From assembly GCA_035772405.1 (NCBI GenBank), contig JAYKKM010000224.1, forward strand, positions 4,049,501 to 4,113,500: a stretch of DNA of 64,000 nt. The letters run 5' to 3'. Made by a program: the position numbers and the translations under genes. Position 1 is the stretch's first letter, and each line of letters opens with the position of its first letter. This DNA comes from Chrysogorgia sp. JL179-B06. Taxonomy: Eukaryota > Cnidaria > Anthozoa > Scleralcyonacea > Chrysogorgiidae. The notes beneath the pieces were generated by a model. That model saw only the letters and a program-made list of their open reading frames with translations. It was not told the origin of the DNA and made no database searches. This document shows positions 23,730 to 35,011 of the stretch, piece by piece.

Positions 23730-24650
23730 CCTCAAGGATCCTCACAGGATCCTTGCAAGGATCTTTGCCAGGATCCTCAAGGATCCTGCACCAGGATCCT
23801 TGAGGATCCTTAAGGATCCTTCCCAGGAATCCTTAAGGAATCCTGAAGGATCCTTAAGGAATTCCTAAAATCCTTAAGGATCCTCAGGAAGGTTCATTGA
23901 AATCCTGAAGGATCCTTAAGGAATTCGTGAAATCCTCAAGGATCCTTAAGGAATTCGTGAAATCCTCAAGGATCCTTAAGGAATTCGTGAAATCCTCATG
24001 AATCCTTAAGGAATCCCTGAAATCCTCAAGGATCCTTAAGGAATCCCTGAAATCCTCAAGGATCCTTAAGGAATTCATGAAATCCTCAAGGATCCTTAAG
24101 GAATTCATGAAATCCTCAAGGATCCTTAAGGAATTCGTAAAATCCTCAAGGATCCTTAAGGAATTCCTGAAATCCTCAAGGATCCTTAAGGAATTCGTGA
24201 AATCCTCAAGGATCCTTAAGGAATCCCTGAAATCCTCAAGGATCCTTAAGGAATTCTTGAAATCCTCAAGGATCCTTAAGGAATTCCTGAAATCCTCAAC
24301 GATCCTTAAGGAATTCCTGAAATCCTCAAGGGTCCTTAAGGAATTCGTAAAATCCTCAAGGATCCTTAAGGAATTCCTGAAATCCTCAAGGATCCTTAAG
24401 GAATTCGTGAAATCCTCAAGGATCCTTAAGGAATTCCTGAAATCCTCAAGGATCCTTAAGGAATTCCTGAAATCCTCAAGGATCCTGGGAAGGTTTACTG
24501 CAATGCTGAAGGATCCTTAAGGAATTTCTGAAATCCTTAAGGAATCCTGGAAATCCTTAAGGAATTCTTGAAAATCCTCAAGGATCCTTAAGGAATTCCT
24601 GAAATCCTTAAGGATCCTAGGAAGGTTTATTGGAAACCTCAGGCAATTTC
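23730..24650. repeat. 30-bp minisatellite ('aaatcctcaaggatccttaa' 'ggaattcctg')
   Basis: About 24 copies of a 30-bp unit from roughly 23890 to 24610, with less regular GGATCC-rich sequence before it. The unit is itself palindromic (aaggatcctt, ccttaagg, gaattc). Because 30 is a multiple of three, open frames such as 24077-24520 (+) run through the array and encode a repeated 10-residue motif. I take these as by-products. Confidence 0.95.
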
Positions 24651-24806
24651 CTATAAAGACGTCAGACATGGTTAATAAGAAATCAATATTTATTAAGAGT
24701 TAAGTCAAGTTACATTTGTGACAGTGACACTAATTACTTCATGACTTTCACACTCTTCGCAATCGATTTTCCAGGTGGCAAGCATAATCGTATGATGAAT
24801 ACAAGA

Positions 24807-25010
24807 ACCCAGCTGAAAATTCTAAATAGCACTATAATAAGGGACATGTCTAAATGTAATTATAGCCTGTATATACTGTAGATAATATTTCAAAAGCTTT
24901 GTTAATTAATACTCTGAACTCTGAAGATGTTGCACGTTATCAACAAAACTATATGTTTTGACTTGTCCCTTATTATTGCGCTATTAAGAATTTTGAGCTG
25001 GGCTCTTATA
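24807..25010. repeat. Inverted repeat with arms of about 45 bp
   Basis: 'agaacccagctgaaaattct' ... 'ataagggacatgtc' (24807-24852) is mirrored by 'gacttgtcccttattattgc' ... 'agaattttgagctgggctct' (24958-25006). It lies inside the 23703-27888 element. Confidence 0.7.
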
Positions 25011-26338
25011 TTCACCATAACGACTTTCACACTAGTACAATTAAAACAATAAAAAGTTCAAAATGACGATTATAGCTTATTTTCCCTTTTTCCAGCTTAA
25101 TCTTCTTTTTTAGCAGACACAATAATTCTCATTTCAGCTAGTTTTTCTATTTGCAGTAGTTTATCACCATATTTCCTCTTGATGCATTCTATTAGAAAGA
25201 CAGAACAAAATTCTCTTTTTAAAATAGGTTTGATTCCTCTTACAAAAATTATATACATACAGAATACATCAAAGTAAAGAGGAAAAGTAAAATAAGCTGC
25301 TTTGGACAAACTAAACTTTAATGTTCCAGTCAGTCTTTCTATTAACCAGATTACTAGATGTCTGACCAATAATAATAAAAAAGTAAACATACTGTATCTT
25401 TTGTCTAACAGGTTTCATTCAAAATATTTACTTAGTAATTTTGGTGATCGTCTACATTAGGTACATGTAAGTCTTGAGAAAGACTGTTGGTGATTGAGCC
25501 AATAGGCACAAGGTTTCACCATCAAAAAGTGATGAAAGATTTGTAATTATATTGATAGCAAAATAATATATTTGCATTTTATGTATAAAATATATGGTGC
25601 GAAGTTCTATGGTTCTATAAACTCTCTAAATAGTCTTGACTATATTAAATACAAAAGTTCACTCGCCCTAGGCCCCAGTGAGCACGAAACTCATTATTTT
25701 TACAGTAATTTAAATTGAATTTATCTTTCTGTATACCTAACAATTAACTAGAACAAGCCGTTCAGGCTATATACTGTATATATTACTAACTAGTGAACAA
25801 AAGTCTGCGGTTTAATGGATATCTAACAAATCCTTTTGGTATTCAAGGGACAACAATGTCTTGAACATGCTCACTATTGAAGCAAATATTAAAACGAACA
25901 TACAAACATACTGCGAATGTGCGCCACAGTCATGTTGATGCCAGGCTTGAGACGTTTAGGACTGTATGGAAATCATTATATCGAAGCCTCAATCTAAATA
26001 TTCGTCGACACGAAGAGAATGCGCCACGACGAAATTCTTCAGCATATTAGACTCGTCAACCACCAAGCGTTTCTCGCACGTATTCTCCACACAATATATA
26101 ACACCTTGTAAGACTTTATACGCGTATAAAATAGTGAATATAAAGAGAGTTTACCTTTAAAATGAATCCGATTCAAATGTAGTCTAATTCAAATGTCTTC
26201 CTCTCCAAACCGTCATTTTGTATTAATTGCGCTAATTGTTAGTACGCATGCTCCGCTTAATCTCAAACTGATTGTTTTGTGCGCCCGCGATATAATTTTC
26301 ATTGGGATTCACTTTTGACAATATTTATGACTATTAAT

Positions 26339-26492
26339 TTGGAGGTATAATGGAGACCAAATTGTTGTCTAATCAACCAGGAAAAACAACAACGGTGTAC
26401 TGTCTTACAGTCAACTTAAATTTTGGCAGTAACTTAAATTCGTTGTTAATTTCGTGGTTGAAGACAACAATTTGGTGTATACTAATACCTCC
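26339..26492. mobile_element. Small inverted-repeat element (MITE-like)
   Basis: 'ggaggtataatggagaccaa' with 'attgttgtct' at 26341-26371 and its imperfect complement at about 26460-26492 ('agacaacaatttggtgtata', 'ctaatacctcc'). Arms are about 32 bp with a core of about 90 bp. Confidence 0.6.
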
Positions 26493-27464
26493 TATTTGTA
26501 CACCAGTTCATCTCGTGACGTAACAGGGTTAGGGTTTGGTTTTATTCAAATCAGAATAGCACGAAAACATTTTTCAAAACTTAAAATATATACGAAAAAC
26601 TGTAAAATATCTACCACAGTGTTTCCTACAAAACGACAGAAAAGAGCTGTAGCTTCATTGTGAAATTTAAGTCTAGCTGGCCGTCGTTCCAGATATGGAA
26701 GGGTGCTTTTATACCTTGTGAATGTCGGTATTCCACTTGCAGTTCTTGAGGCTTCTAAATCTGATGAAAAATGTGTCCTCAGAGTTAGGGTTAATAATGA
26801 AATTTTGAAAGCTTTTGCCAGCACAATTTTCTTGGAAATCCATTTATAGCGGTTAAAGTGGGTAAAGAAATAATTGTCGTACCCTGTAAGTCGATCCTAA
26901 GGAGATGCCTCTTCATTCCTTATGCTGGAATTAAGTGGGTAGATTATGATATCTCCTGTTCTTAAACGCTATTAACATGATTAGTATTTTTGGTCTGTGG
27001 ATAAAAATAAATTGGTTTATGTAAATATAGTACAAATACAGTATTCATATCAAAGGTTGATGACTTGAATAAATTATGTTTTATGGATTTTAATCTGACT
27101 CTTTGGTTTACTTTGATCATAAATAAATAAATCTACATGTAGTTAATACATACAGAACAACAATAAATACCACAAGTTTTGTGTACCCTCTTTTAATTTA
27201 TACATGTATAAAGTTTTCACTAGTTCGCACAAATTCATGAAACATTTCAAGACGGCCTTAAATCCCTGATCATACAAATTCAATGCTGCTAAGGTTCTAA
27301 ATGTGCGTGATAATTGGAATTTTGTGTAAACAAGTTGGCATTATTTGGAATTTTTTGTAAGGAAATCCAGTTATTGATTTACATTTACAGTACACACATA
27401 ATACAAATAAGATTTAATATGCAGTACACTGTTACTTTTTAATTTTGTTTTATATTTCACAGGA

Positions 27465-27870
27465 TCCTGTAAGAATTGTTTCAAATTGCTCATGGAAACG
27501 CATGGATATTTTCAGGATTCTGTCCTGTAGTAACGATTATTTAAAATTCCTTAAGGATCCTTGAAGGATACTATCCTTGCAGGATCCTGTAAGGATTGTC
27601 TAAAATTTCGTAATTATGATCATGCAGGATCCTGTCCTTACAGGATCCTGCAAGGATTATTTAAAATTCCTTAAGGATCCTTGAAGGATCCTGTCCTTAC
27701 AGGATCCTGCAAGGATTATTTAAAATTCCTTAAGGATCCTTGAAGGATCTTGTCCTTACAGGATCCTGCAAGGATTATTTAAAATTCCTCAAGGATCCTG
27801 AAAGGATCCTGTCCTTACAGGAACCTTGCAGGATCATTGCAGATCCTTAAGGATCCTTGAGGATCCTGTA
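27465..27870. repeat. GGATCC-rich subterminal array, right side
   Basis: Repeated 'aaggattatttaaaattcct' and 'taaggatccttgaaggatcc' with 'tgtccttacaggatcctgca'; about five units. It mirrors in content, though not in exact unit, the left array of the same element. Confidence 0.9.
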
Positions 27871-28001
27871 AGGTTTTTCACCAGGGTACACCCCCTGTAA
27901 AATTTTCTGAGTACGGCCCTAGGTGCTACAATAAAAACTTCAAACTACACTAAACGGACGAGAACTTGTATTTCTATATAGTTACAAACATATATTTTAC
28001 A

Positions 28002-28007
28002 TTTATT
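28002..28007 (-). promoter_or_regulatory. Candidate polyadenylation signal AATAAA for the SLC36-like gene
   Basis: Minus-strand AATAAA about 62 nt past the stop codon of the last SLC36-like exon. It lies just before the boundary of the 23703-27888 element, so a short 3' UTR is plausible. Confidence 0.45.
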
Positions 28008-28068
28008 ACTAAAGCAATATTTCATTTAGATGTACGATTTTCCTCCATTAAATCGAGCCATACATTTC

Positions 28069-28301
28069 TTATTGTAGCCTTTGAACTATGTTTGCAATGG
28101 TCGTGTACGTTCCGACCAGGCAACTTAACACTCCAAATAAAAATATTGTAGCATTTTTTGCTAACTCTAACTTAGAGAGTTCGTTGTAAAATACACATGA
28201 ATGAATAGTAACAGGAACAACGAAGCCCAAAAGTGTCATGCTAAATGCGCCAAATAACGAGATGATGTAGTCCAAATGTGGAATAGTTGCTGCTAATACA
28301 C
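28069..28301 (-). CDS. SLC36-like amino-acid transporter, terminal exon
   Basis: Last visible exon of a minus-strand membrane transporter gene. The acceptor reads 'cttctaatag' just before 28301. The first two bases complete a codon begun in the 42008-41839 exon, giving 'LTCVLAATIPHLDYIISLFG', which matches the '(L)TC.iA..vPnLd..isLvGA' segment of SLC36/SLC32-type transporters. Two hydrophobic segments follow ('AFSMTLLGFVVPVTIHSCVF' and 'ATIFLFGVLSCLVGTYTTIA'), the last with the family's 'GtyttI' ending. The stop is at 28069. The family carries small amino acids with protons across plasma or lysosomal membranes. The substrate here cannot be told. Confidence 0.85.
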
Positions 28302-28639
28302 CTATTAGAAGAAAAAAAGATCAATGACTTTTATATCAATCGAAACTACTTGAAACATGAGAGGAAGTAGAAACTTACTAGAAGTCCAATGTAAATGCTG
28401 GTTTCTAATTCGCTATTCGCTATCTAATAGTCCGAATAGATATTTCGTGTAGCAATAAGACGCAGTAAGGCTGCATTTTTCGCAATAAGCAATATTATTG
28501 TTTCTACTAAAACAATATGATTATTCGCTTTATGTGACGATTGTTTCTGAGACGATTGTTTCTTCGTCCTCATCATTTATCACCTGGCATAGAAATGTAA
28601 CTGTCTCAGTCTTCGTAACGAAGCGATATGGATTTGGTA

Positions 28640-28830
28640 GATTAAGGGACGGCGGAGCGGTTTTAAAATGGGGGGGAGGGGCCCAACCGAGCGCCGAAGG
28701 TGCGAGGTGTACATACATGTAAGTATGGGGTACGGGAGCATGCTCCCCGGAAAATTTTGAAATTTAGACTCTCGGACCTGCATTTTGGAGAGCAATTTTA
28801 CAAAATTCTGAAAGGGGAAAAATATCACTT
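28640..28830. repeat. Dispersed GC-rich repeat fragment
   Basis: A block with 'gcgccgaaggtgcgaggtgt', 'gagcatgctccccggaaaat' and 'tttgaaatttagactctcgg' stands out by GC content from its surroundings. From memory it resembles a dispersed repeat found in many invertebrates. No coding role is seen. Confidence 0.35.
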
Positions 28831-29518
28831 TTAACAGAGACCAACGCAAGATTTGCAACAAGTTACAAAATAACCGCTGACCATTGGAAGTTAGGAGTAA
28901 GGAGAACTTTTAATTCAAGAAACGCCCGAAGGTCAAAACGGATAATGGTGTATTGGTTATGAAATGGGAGGGGTGTAAGTAATAATTAACAATTAAACAC
29001 AAATCTTGCACAGCTGACTGTGCGATCAAAGGACCAACTTTTGCCTCTACCCCAATACTCCATCACATACAACAAAGCATTCAGATTAAACATCTAGGTG
29101 TTATCTGGTCGTACTTTACAAAAACATTAATTTGAAATAACAGTAAGTTATAACTTCTTAGTAAAGTAGTAGTACTATCCCATGACGTACTTGCGCATTT
29201 AGGTAAACGGTAGTTTTGATATTAAATTTTGAGTCTTGATTGTTGCCATTGCTGGGCGTTAGCAAGCGTTTTCAAATTTAAACATCTTTACAATGAACAG
29301 CTGAATGCACGGACGTTTTTCATTGTTGAGACCAGTTTTTGGATGTGCCTCTATGCCGTCTGTTGCAAACCACTAGTGCTTGGCCCGATTTTTTGTATCA
29401 TTTTTCTAGCAACCAAGTACTATCGACAGGACATAGTGCATCAGTGCGAGATTAGCAAATACGGTTCAACAGTGTCAACTTAAGATATCATAAAGAGAAA
29501 TATGATAACGACGTATTT

Positions 29519-29600
29519 TCAAACTCTACTAGAAATACGCATACGCAACAACCCCTCGCCCGCTTACTGTTTGAAACGTTTAAGTTTTATTTTCGTTCTT
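29519..29600. repeat. Dispersed repeat 'tacgcaacaacccctcgccc'
   Basis: 'acgcaacaacccctcgcccg' with 'cttactgtttgaaac' recurs near 32825-32870 and, in diverged form, near 55090-55130. In the 55 kb copy it precedes another repeat family (see 30480-30900). Confidence 0.65.
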
Positions 29601-29698
29601 TTACTTGAATAGCAGCCGTCGAAATGACGTTAGTATCCATGTTTGTCCGCTTTTACCCCTAATTCGTGTGGCCATAACAAAAGAAAATAGCTCGTTTG

Positions 29699-30403
29699 CA
29701 GGGCTGGTATATTAAAACGCAGGTTGCAGGTTAAGAATATAATATAGTCGTTTTATGGACGATCTTTTTAGTTAGGGTAAAGATTGGGGTTAGTATTAGG
29801 GTTAGTATTAGGGTTAAATAACCCCAATCCTAACCCAAATCCTAACCCCAACCCTAACCCTAACCCTAACTAAATGCAACATGGTCTCTCCCTTAAAATA
29901 ACCTATTATCCTTAAGTTACAAATTGCTGTGAATTAAGGATAATGGTTAATCTAATGGATCATAAGAATCACGCATGCGTTTAACAGTCAATTACTAAGT
30001 CTCTCTTATTAGTCTACAGACACCAAGTATGGGAGACAAGGGTGCGGGGTAGGTATGATTGTGTCGTAAAACTTGCTAGACAGGGGTTAGGCTTAGAAAA
30101 CTCGCTAGGCTAGGGTTAGAAAACTCGCAAAGGCGGGGGTTTAGGGTTAGGGTTGGGATTGATGTTGTGATGGGGTTGGGTTCTAACCCTACAATACCAT
30201 TAGATTAACCATTATCCTTAATTCAGAGCGATTTGTAACTTAAGGATAATGGTTAATTTAAGGAAGAGACCGTGCTGAACTAAAAAAAGATTGTCTAGAA
30301 AACAACTTGTATTCCAACCTGCAAATTCCCAACATGCAAGTTCCCAACCTACAAATTCCCAACCTGCAAATTCCCAACCTGCAACCTGCATTTTGTCCAG
30401 CCG
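29699..30403. mobile_element. Foldback element with telomere-like TTAGGG/CCCTAA tracts
   Basis: Outer inverted repeats: 'gggctggtatattaaaacgc' 'aggttgcaggtt' at about 29701-29733, and 'aacctgcaacctgcattttg' 'tccagcc' ending near 30402. Inner inverted repeats of about 80 bp: 'atggtctctcccttaaaata' ... at 29881-29960 and its complement at 30189-30278. Between the outer and inner left arms lies 'ttagggttagtattagggtt' facing 'ccctaaccctaaccctaact' (29775-29870). More TTAGGG-like DNA is at 30085-30180. 'acctgcaaattccca' is tandemly repeated at about 30316-30380. Confidence 0.7.
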
Positions 30404-30479
30404 TTCATTTTCAATCATTTGTGAGTTAAATTTGGTTTGTTTGTCTGAATTTTGAGCTATTAATAGCAGACAGACGCTA

Positions 30480-30900
30480 CGCTATCAGGTGTAATAGCCC
30501 ATTCATTTGCCAAACTTGGACAATTTGTCAATATCTCTGAGAGCTTTGTTTTTTCTGAATTTAATTGTTCCATAGAACATCTAACTAAATAACTATATAG
30601 CCCAAACTTTTTAATTTTTGGGCTGTTTCTACCCTCAATCACTAAGAAAAAAATTGCTTGTTTCACACTATTGATAATTCCACATGAAATAATCAACTCA
30701 GTAGTTAGTATAAACAGACACCAAAGGCTGTTGAAGGAAGAAAGTGCATCTTTATCATACAATGGGTCCGCTTTTTAAAACAACGAAATTTGTTCAAATG
30801 TCTACGGGTCTATTCAAATTGGGTTTAATATGTATTAGGGATTCTACCCTGATTGTTCGTGTGCATGATTATATAAAGTAAGTTGATAATTCTACACACA
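30480..30900. repeat. Dispersed repeat, copy 1 (copy 2 at 55140-55460)
   Basis: 'aatagcccattcatttgcca', 'ttcaaattgggtttaatatg' and 'tattagggattctaccctga' occur in the same order in both copies, with substitutions and indels. A minus-strand open frame of 100 aa at 30460-30762 falls in it but has no recognisable domain. Confidence 0.75.
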
Positions 30901-31589
30901 TTAGACTGCTGCAATGTGGAGCTGGCAGGGATGTGGAATGTGGATAACTTATATAATATTGATGTTCTTGGTAGCTGGAGACTTGCAACCGATCAGTTAA
31001 TGTACAGGATTTATACAACTTTTTTGTTTAAATTAGTTTTTGTAACATTGTACAGTACATATAAATATGTGTTTATATTTGACTGTAATTTGTTAGGAAA
31101 CAAGATGCCCATTGATACCAATCTTAGCATTGAAGGGGCTACCATAAATATTATTGTATTATTATTAATAATAATAATAATATATAATAATAAATGCCTA
31201 GTGCAGATACCATATTTTGATGGTTATTAATACAAAAGCCATGTATCTGCAACAAGACATGGCATTGTGTACTATAGTATCTAAATTACATCACCATGTG
31301 CATATATATAATCAATGTTCAAGATGACATTCCTAGCCCGCTTGTTGACATTGATCTAATTTCTGCTGTCAATGAATGTCAACATACCCAATGTCAATAT
31401 AATCCTATATAAGCTGTATTTTACATTACAAGCCTAGGACCAGCATTGTCGAAGCCTATTCACAGACACAATTATAAGTTATGTATATGGCCACTAGGCC
31501 AGCTACTGTAAACCTAACATGTTCCATAATGGATGCATGGATTAAACACAGATTGTTTATGGAATATACACTGTAGACCAGTATACAAT

Positions 31590-31960
31590 ACATGGACGAT
31601 CGTCAGCCTCCTCAGAAAAAATTATTCCCAGTTTGAAAAAAATTATAACCTTCTGATTGCCGGTGACTCTAACCATTGAGCCATCAAGACTCTGATGGAG
31701 AGAGAATGAATACAATGATGTACTGGTTCAATTGGTATGTGTACTGCCTATATGGCAGTCACTATATTATATCAGTGATGTTTGGATGTGTTAATATATA
31801 CACTGCTGTAGTGAATGCAAGCTGCATACGCAGTACTGTATACCTAATTATACCTTCACTCTCCATCTGAGTCTCGGTAGCTCAATGGTTAGAAGCAATC
31901 AAAACTCAAAAGTTACAGGTTCGATTCCTCTCCGGGACTCAGAATCATTTTCTGACAATA
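31590..31960. repeat. Head-to-head pair of tRNA-like sequences, second example
   Basis: On the minus strand, 31690-31630 reads 'ttgatggctcaatggttaga' 'gtcaccggcaatcagaaggt'. On the plus strand, 31868-31943 reads 'gagtctcggtagctcaatgg' 'ttagaagc' ... 'caggttcgattcctctccgg' 'gactcag', with a near-complete acceptor pairing (gagtctcgg/ccgggactc). The D and anticodon arms are imperfect, so this is a tRNA-derived repeat, not a tRNA gene. The core between the heads is about 180 bp. Confidence 0.6.
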
Positions 31961-32589
31961 TGAGCTTGACAATCATCCATGTATCATCTGTCTACTCCAA
32001 TCTCCCCTTATAATTCACCACAGCAGTGTATATATTAACACTGACCAGTGGTTCACTGTATACATGAGTAATGCTTGTTTATATACTACAAAATTGTAGG
32101 CCAGGCTCAGGTCGTATAAACAGCTGGAACACAGCTGTAGTCTACTATATAGGCTCATTATCAAGCACAGAATAAACATACTGTATATGCAATTTCAAAA
32201 TATGAACTAACACTTACTATTTTGTAGTATTATAAAGCATAAATTACGAGAATAACACTGGATATCATCTTCGAGTCGCTTTGACTTGTTTCTGTCGCAA
32301 TCCTTCTTGCTGTGTTTGTTTGTAACAGAATAAGTATTGAGGATTTGTTTTTAATAACGACTGTCCCCTCTCGTTCTCTTCTGCTCGTGCAGCTTCTGCC
32401 TGCCATTCGTTTTTCACGTACATTTCACGTTTTTTCGAGCAAAATAACACAAAATGTTCCCGCTCACAACCTTAGATAAATATCCTTGTAGAACCATAAA
32501 TATCCTTGTTTACCTGCTTTTTTCCCCGTGTGGTTACGTCATCATAACCAAGACAACCAATGTCGGTCCGTTGATGGATACATAGCAGT

Positions 32590-32716
32590 TATTCCACGAA
32601 CTCGAGTCGTATATGAGCTGATAGCCGACGAGGCGCTAGCCGAGTCGGCTATCAGCCATATACTACGAGAGTGAGTGGAATAACTGTTTTATTATATACA
32701 CAAGCTCTGGATATGA
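32590..32716. repeat. Palindromic repeat 'gagctgatagcc', related copy at 40130-40235
   Basis: 'gtcgtatatgagctgatagc' faces 'ggctatcagccatatactac' (32606-32665), and the segment ends with 'tatatacacaagctctggat'. At 40150-40235 'ggatatgagctgatagccta' and the complement 'atccagagcttgtgtatata' recur, so the two belong to one dispersed family. Confidence 0.55.
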
Positions 32717-33211
32717 ACAACATAAAATTGCAAGTTTATATTATACAAGTAATTGAATAGATTTTTAAATTTTCTCTCAAAATCCGTCATGCGTAATGAA
32801 GACAAAATATGAATAACTAGAAATACGTGTACGCAACAACCCCTCGCCCGCTTACTGTTTGAGGCTTTAATATTGCCAAACTGAACAGATTTTCAAACTG
32901 CTTATTTTTTGGGTGCAATTTGTGGGTAGTGTACTGAACAGAACCCAAGTGGGAAAGTCTGCCAACACAATTGTCTCGCAGGCAGGGTTGGAAACCAAGT
33001 GTGTAACTATTGATTATTGCAATTAATAATTAATTTTAATAATTATTAATTTAAATAATAATTTTATTAATTATATATTACATAATTAAAGTTAATTATG
33101 TCAGTTATGCTTTTAATAATAAATTTCAACATGCATGTTTACAGTACCGTAACAGTGGCATACTCATAATTTTACTCAAAGTACAATTGTATTCACGAGA
33201 CTGCATAACCT

Positions 33212-33415
33212 TGTACATATATGTACCCTATTGTAATATTGTAATCTGCATGTTCCTTATTGCCTAATTGTCAGTATAAGCAGATACATGTACCCCACTG
33301 TAATAATGTAATCTGCATGTTCCTTATTGTCTAATTGTCAGTATAAGCAGATACATGTACCCTACTGTAATAATGTAATCTGCATGTTCCTTATTGTCTA
33401 ATTGTTAGTAGCAGA
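33212..33415 (+). repeat. Three tandem copies of a 64-65 bp unit
   Basis: 'gtaatctgcatgttccttat' and 'cagtataagcagatacatgt' repeat at about 33239, 33309 and 33376 with few differences. Confidence 0.85.
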
Positions 33416-33799
33416 TACCAAAAGATTGCATACCTAAATTTATCCTAGACCAAATTGATAAGTCTGATAAACCTTTTATTCTTTTAGAAGACTTCTGTTT
33501 CTTAACGTTTATTAATATTTAATATTATATAATTATGCACATTCATGTACCAGAATTTCAATGGTATTCAAGTACCGGTAACACAATTTCAAAAATTGAA
33601 ATGACAAAAGCTCATAATATACAACAAAGAACGATATTGCTTAATCTAATTATTTCACCAATTATATATTATTTCAGGATGAAATTCCTTTCAGCTGCTT
33701 CTTGTCAGTGAGGTGATACCACTTGTTTAATCCTAACATGTTCCCCTGACACAGTCAGTGTTAACCTACCCAATTATACATTATACAGTATTTATCCTT

Positions 33800-34856
33800 C
33801 AAAAGCTGTGTAAAAATATACATTGAAAGCCTAGGACTGGCACTGTCCAGGCCTACTATCCAGGACAAAGGTGAATTTAAACAGACACACTAAGCCATTG
33901 GCCAGAAGGGCATATACCATAATATCACACGAGCGTAAATGCTGATTGTTATAGCCAGTATGGTGTATGTTTACACTATTAAAGTGAGTAAAATGTAAGC
34001 CAGGCCCAAGGTGGCATCCAGCCAGGTTGGTCCTGGTTAGTCCTATAGACTTGCAGTATAAATACAGCTATAATCTGTACTTTTTTACATCCTTACCACC
34101 AGTACTGGTACTCACTATATGGGCTAATTATCAAGTATTGCAATTATTCCATTGTGGATGATGTTGCAAAGTGACCGAGCGAAACAATGGTGATGGATAA
34201 TTTAAATAAAAGTATAAAATCTGCCATTCAAAATTTGTATTAACATTTGTTATTCTGCAATATTATAATAAAGCACATAATTTATTGGTATATCTTACGG
34301 TATGTAAGGACTATTCAATTTCGTGAAGCTTTCGAGAAGATTTCAAAAGCTGTGTAAATATATAAATTGCAAGCCTAGGACTGGCATTGTCTAGGCCTAA
34401 TACAGGACAAAGGTGTTTACACAAACACACTAAGCCATTGGCCAGACCAGCATACCATCAGATGAGCGTATAAACACTGATTGTTATAACCAGTGTGGTG
34501 CATGTTTAGACTATTAAAGTGAGTAAAATGTAAGCCAGGCCCAAGGTGGCATCCAGCCAGGTTGGTCCTGGTTAGTCCTATAGACTTGCAGTATAAATAC
34601 AGCTATAATCTGTACTTTTTTACATCCTTACCACCACTGGTACTCACTATATAGGATATTATTATCAAGTATTGCAATTATTCCATAGTGGATGAGGTTG
34701 CAAAGTGACCGAGTGAAACAATGGTGATGGATAATTTAAATAAAAGTATAAAATCTGCCATTCAAAATTTGTATTAACATTTGTTATTCTGCAATATTAT
34801 AATAAAGCACATAATTTATTGGTATATCTTATGTAAGGACTATTCAATTTCGTGCG
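33800..34856 (+). repeat. Tandem duplication of about 520 bp
   Basis: The stretch from about 33800 ('caaaagctgtgtaaa', 'gcctaggactggcactgtcc') to 34340 recurs at about 34345-34856 with small indels, including 'caggcccaaggtggcatcca' and 'gaccgagcgaaacaatggtg'. A more diverged relative lies at 31420-31500 ('gcctaggaccagcattgtcg'). The Harbinger element begins just after the second copy. Confidence 0.85.
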
Positions 34857-35011
34857 AAAGCCCTTCAAAGGTCTGATTGGCGCTAATGCCTCGTTTACAT
34901 GAGACCGGCATGAAGTTAGACCGGGACAAGAATTGAAACTGTCGCATGTTTACATAAGACCGGGAAGAAACTCGTCCTAGGCTCTTGTGAAAAATTTGCG
35001 CACCATACAAC

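Larger units (their letters stand above)
23703..27888. mobile_element. 4.2 kb element with TACCCTGGTGAAA termini and subterminal BamHI-palindrome arrays
   Basis: The tips are inverted copies: 'taccctggtgaaa' at 23703-23715 and 'tttcaccagggta' ending at 27888. Inside each tip are dense tandem repeats built on GGATCC and CCTTAAGG palindromes. The left array (to about 24650) has a 30-bp unit and the right array (27465-27870) a looser one of about 50-60 bp. The interior (24650-27460) has no recognisable transposase. It contains an inverted repeat of about 45 bp (near 24807-24852 and 24958-25006). A minus-strand frame of 97 aa at 25097-25390 is hydrophobic at its N terminus and unassigned. The target duplication is not clear. 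Confidence 0.7.

Noticed and set aside
24077..24520. 147-codon frame with a 10-residue repeat
   Set aside because: The 30-bp unit is a multiple of three, so a repetitive frame is expected from the array alone. The opposite strand is open as well.
25097..25390. 97-codon minus-strand frame with a hydrophobic N terminus
   Set aside because: No recognisable family, no splice or promoter evidence. It may be a remnant gene of the 23703-27888 element, but I cannot support it.
29775..30180. Chromosome end or true telomere
   Set aside because: Tracts are short, imperfect and facing each other, with transposon-rich sequence and host exons on the far side.
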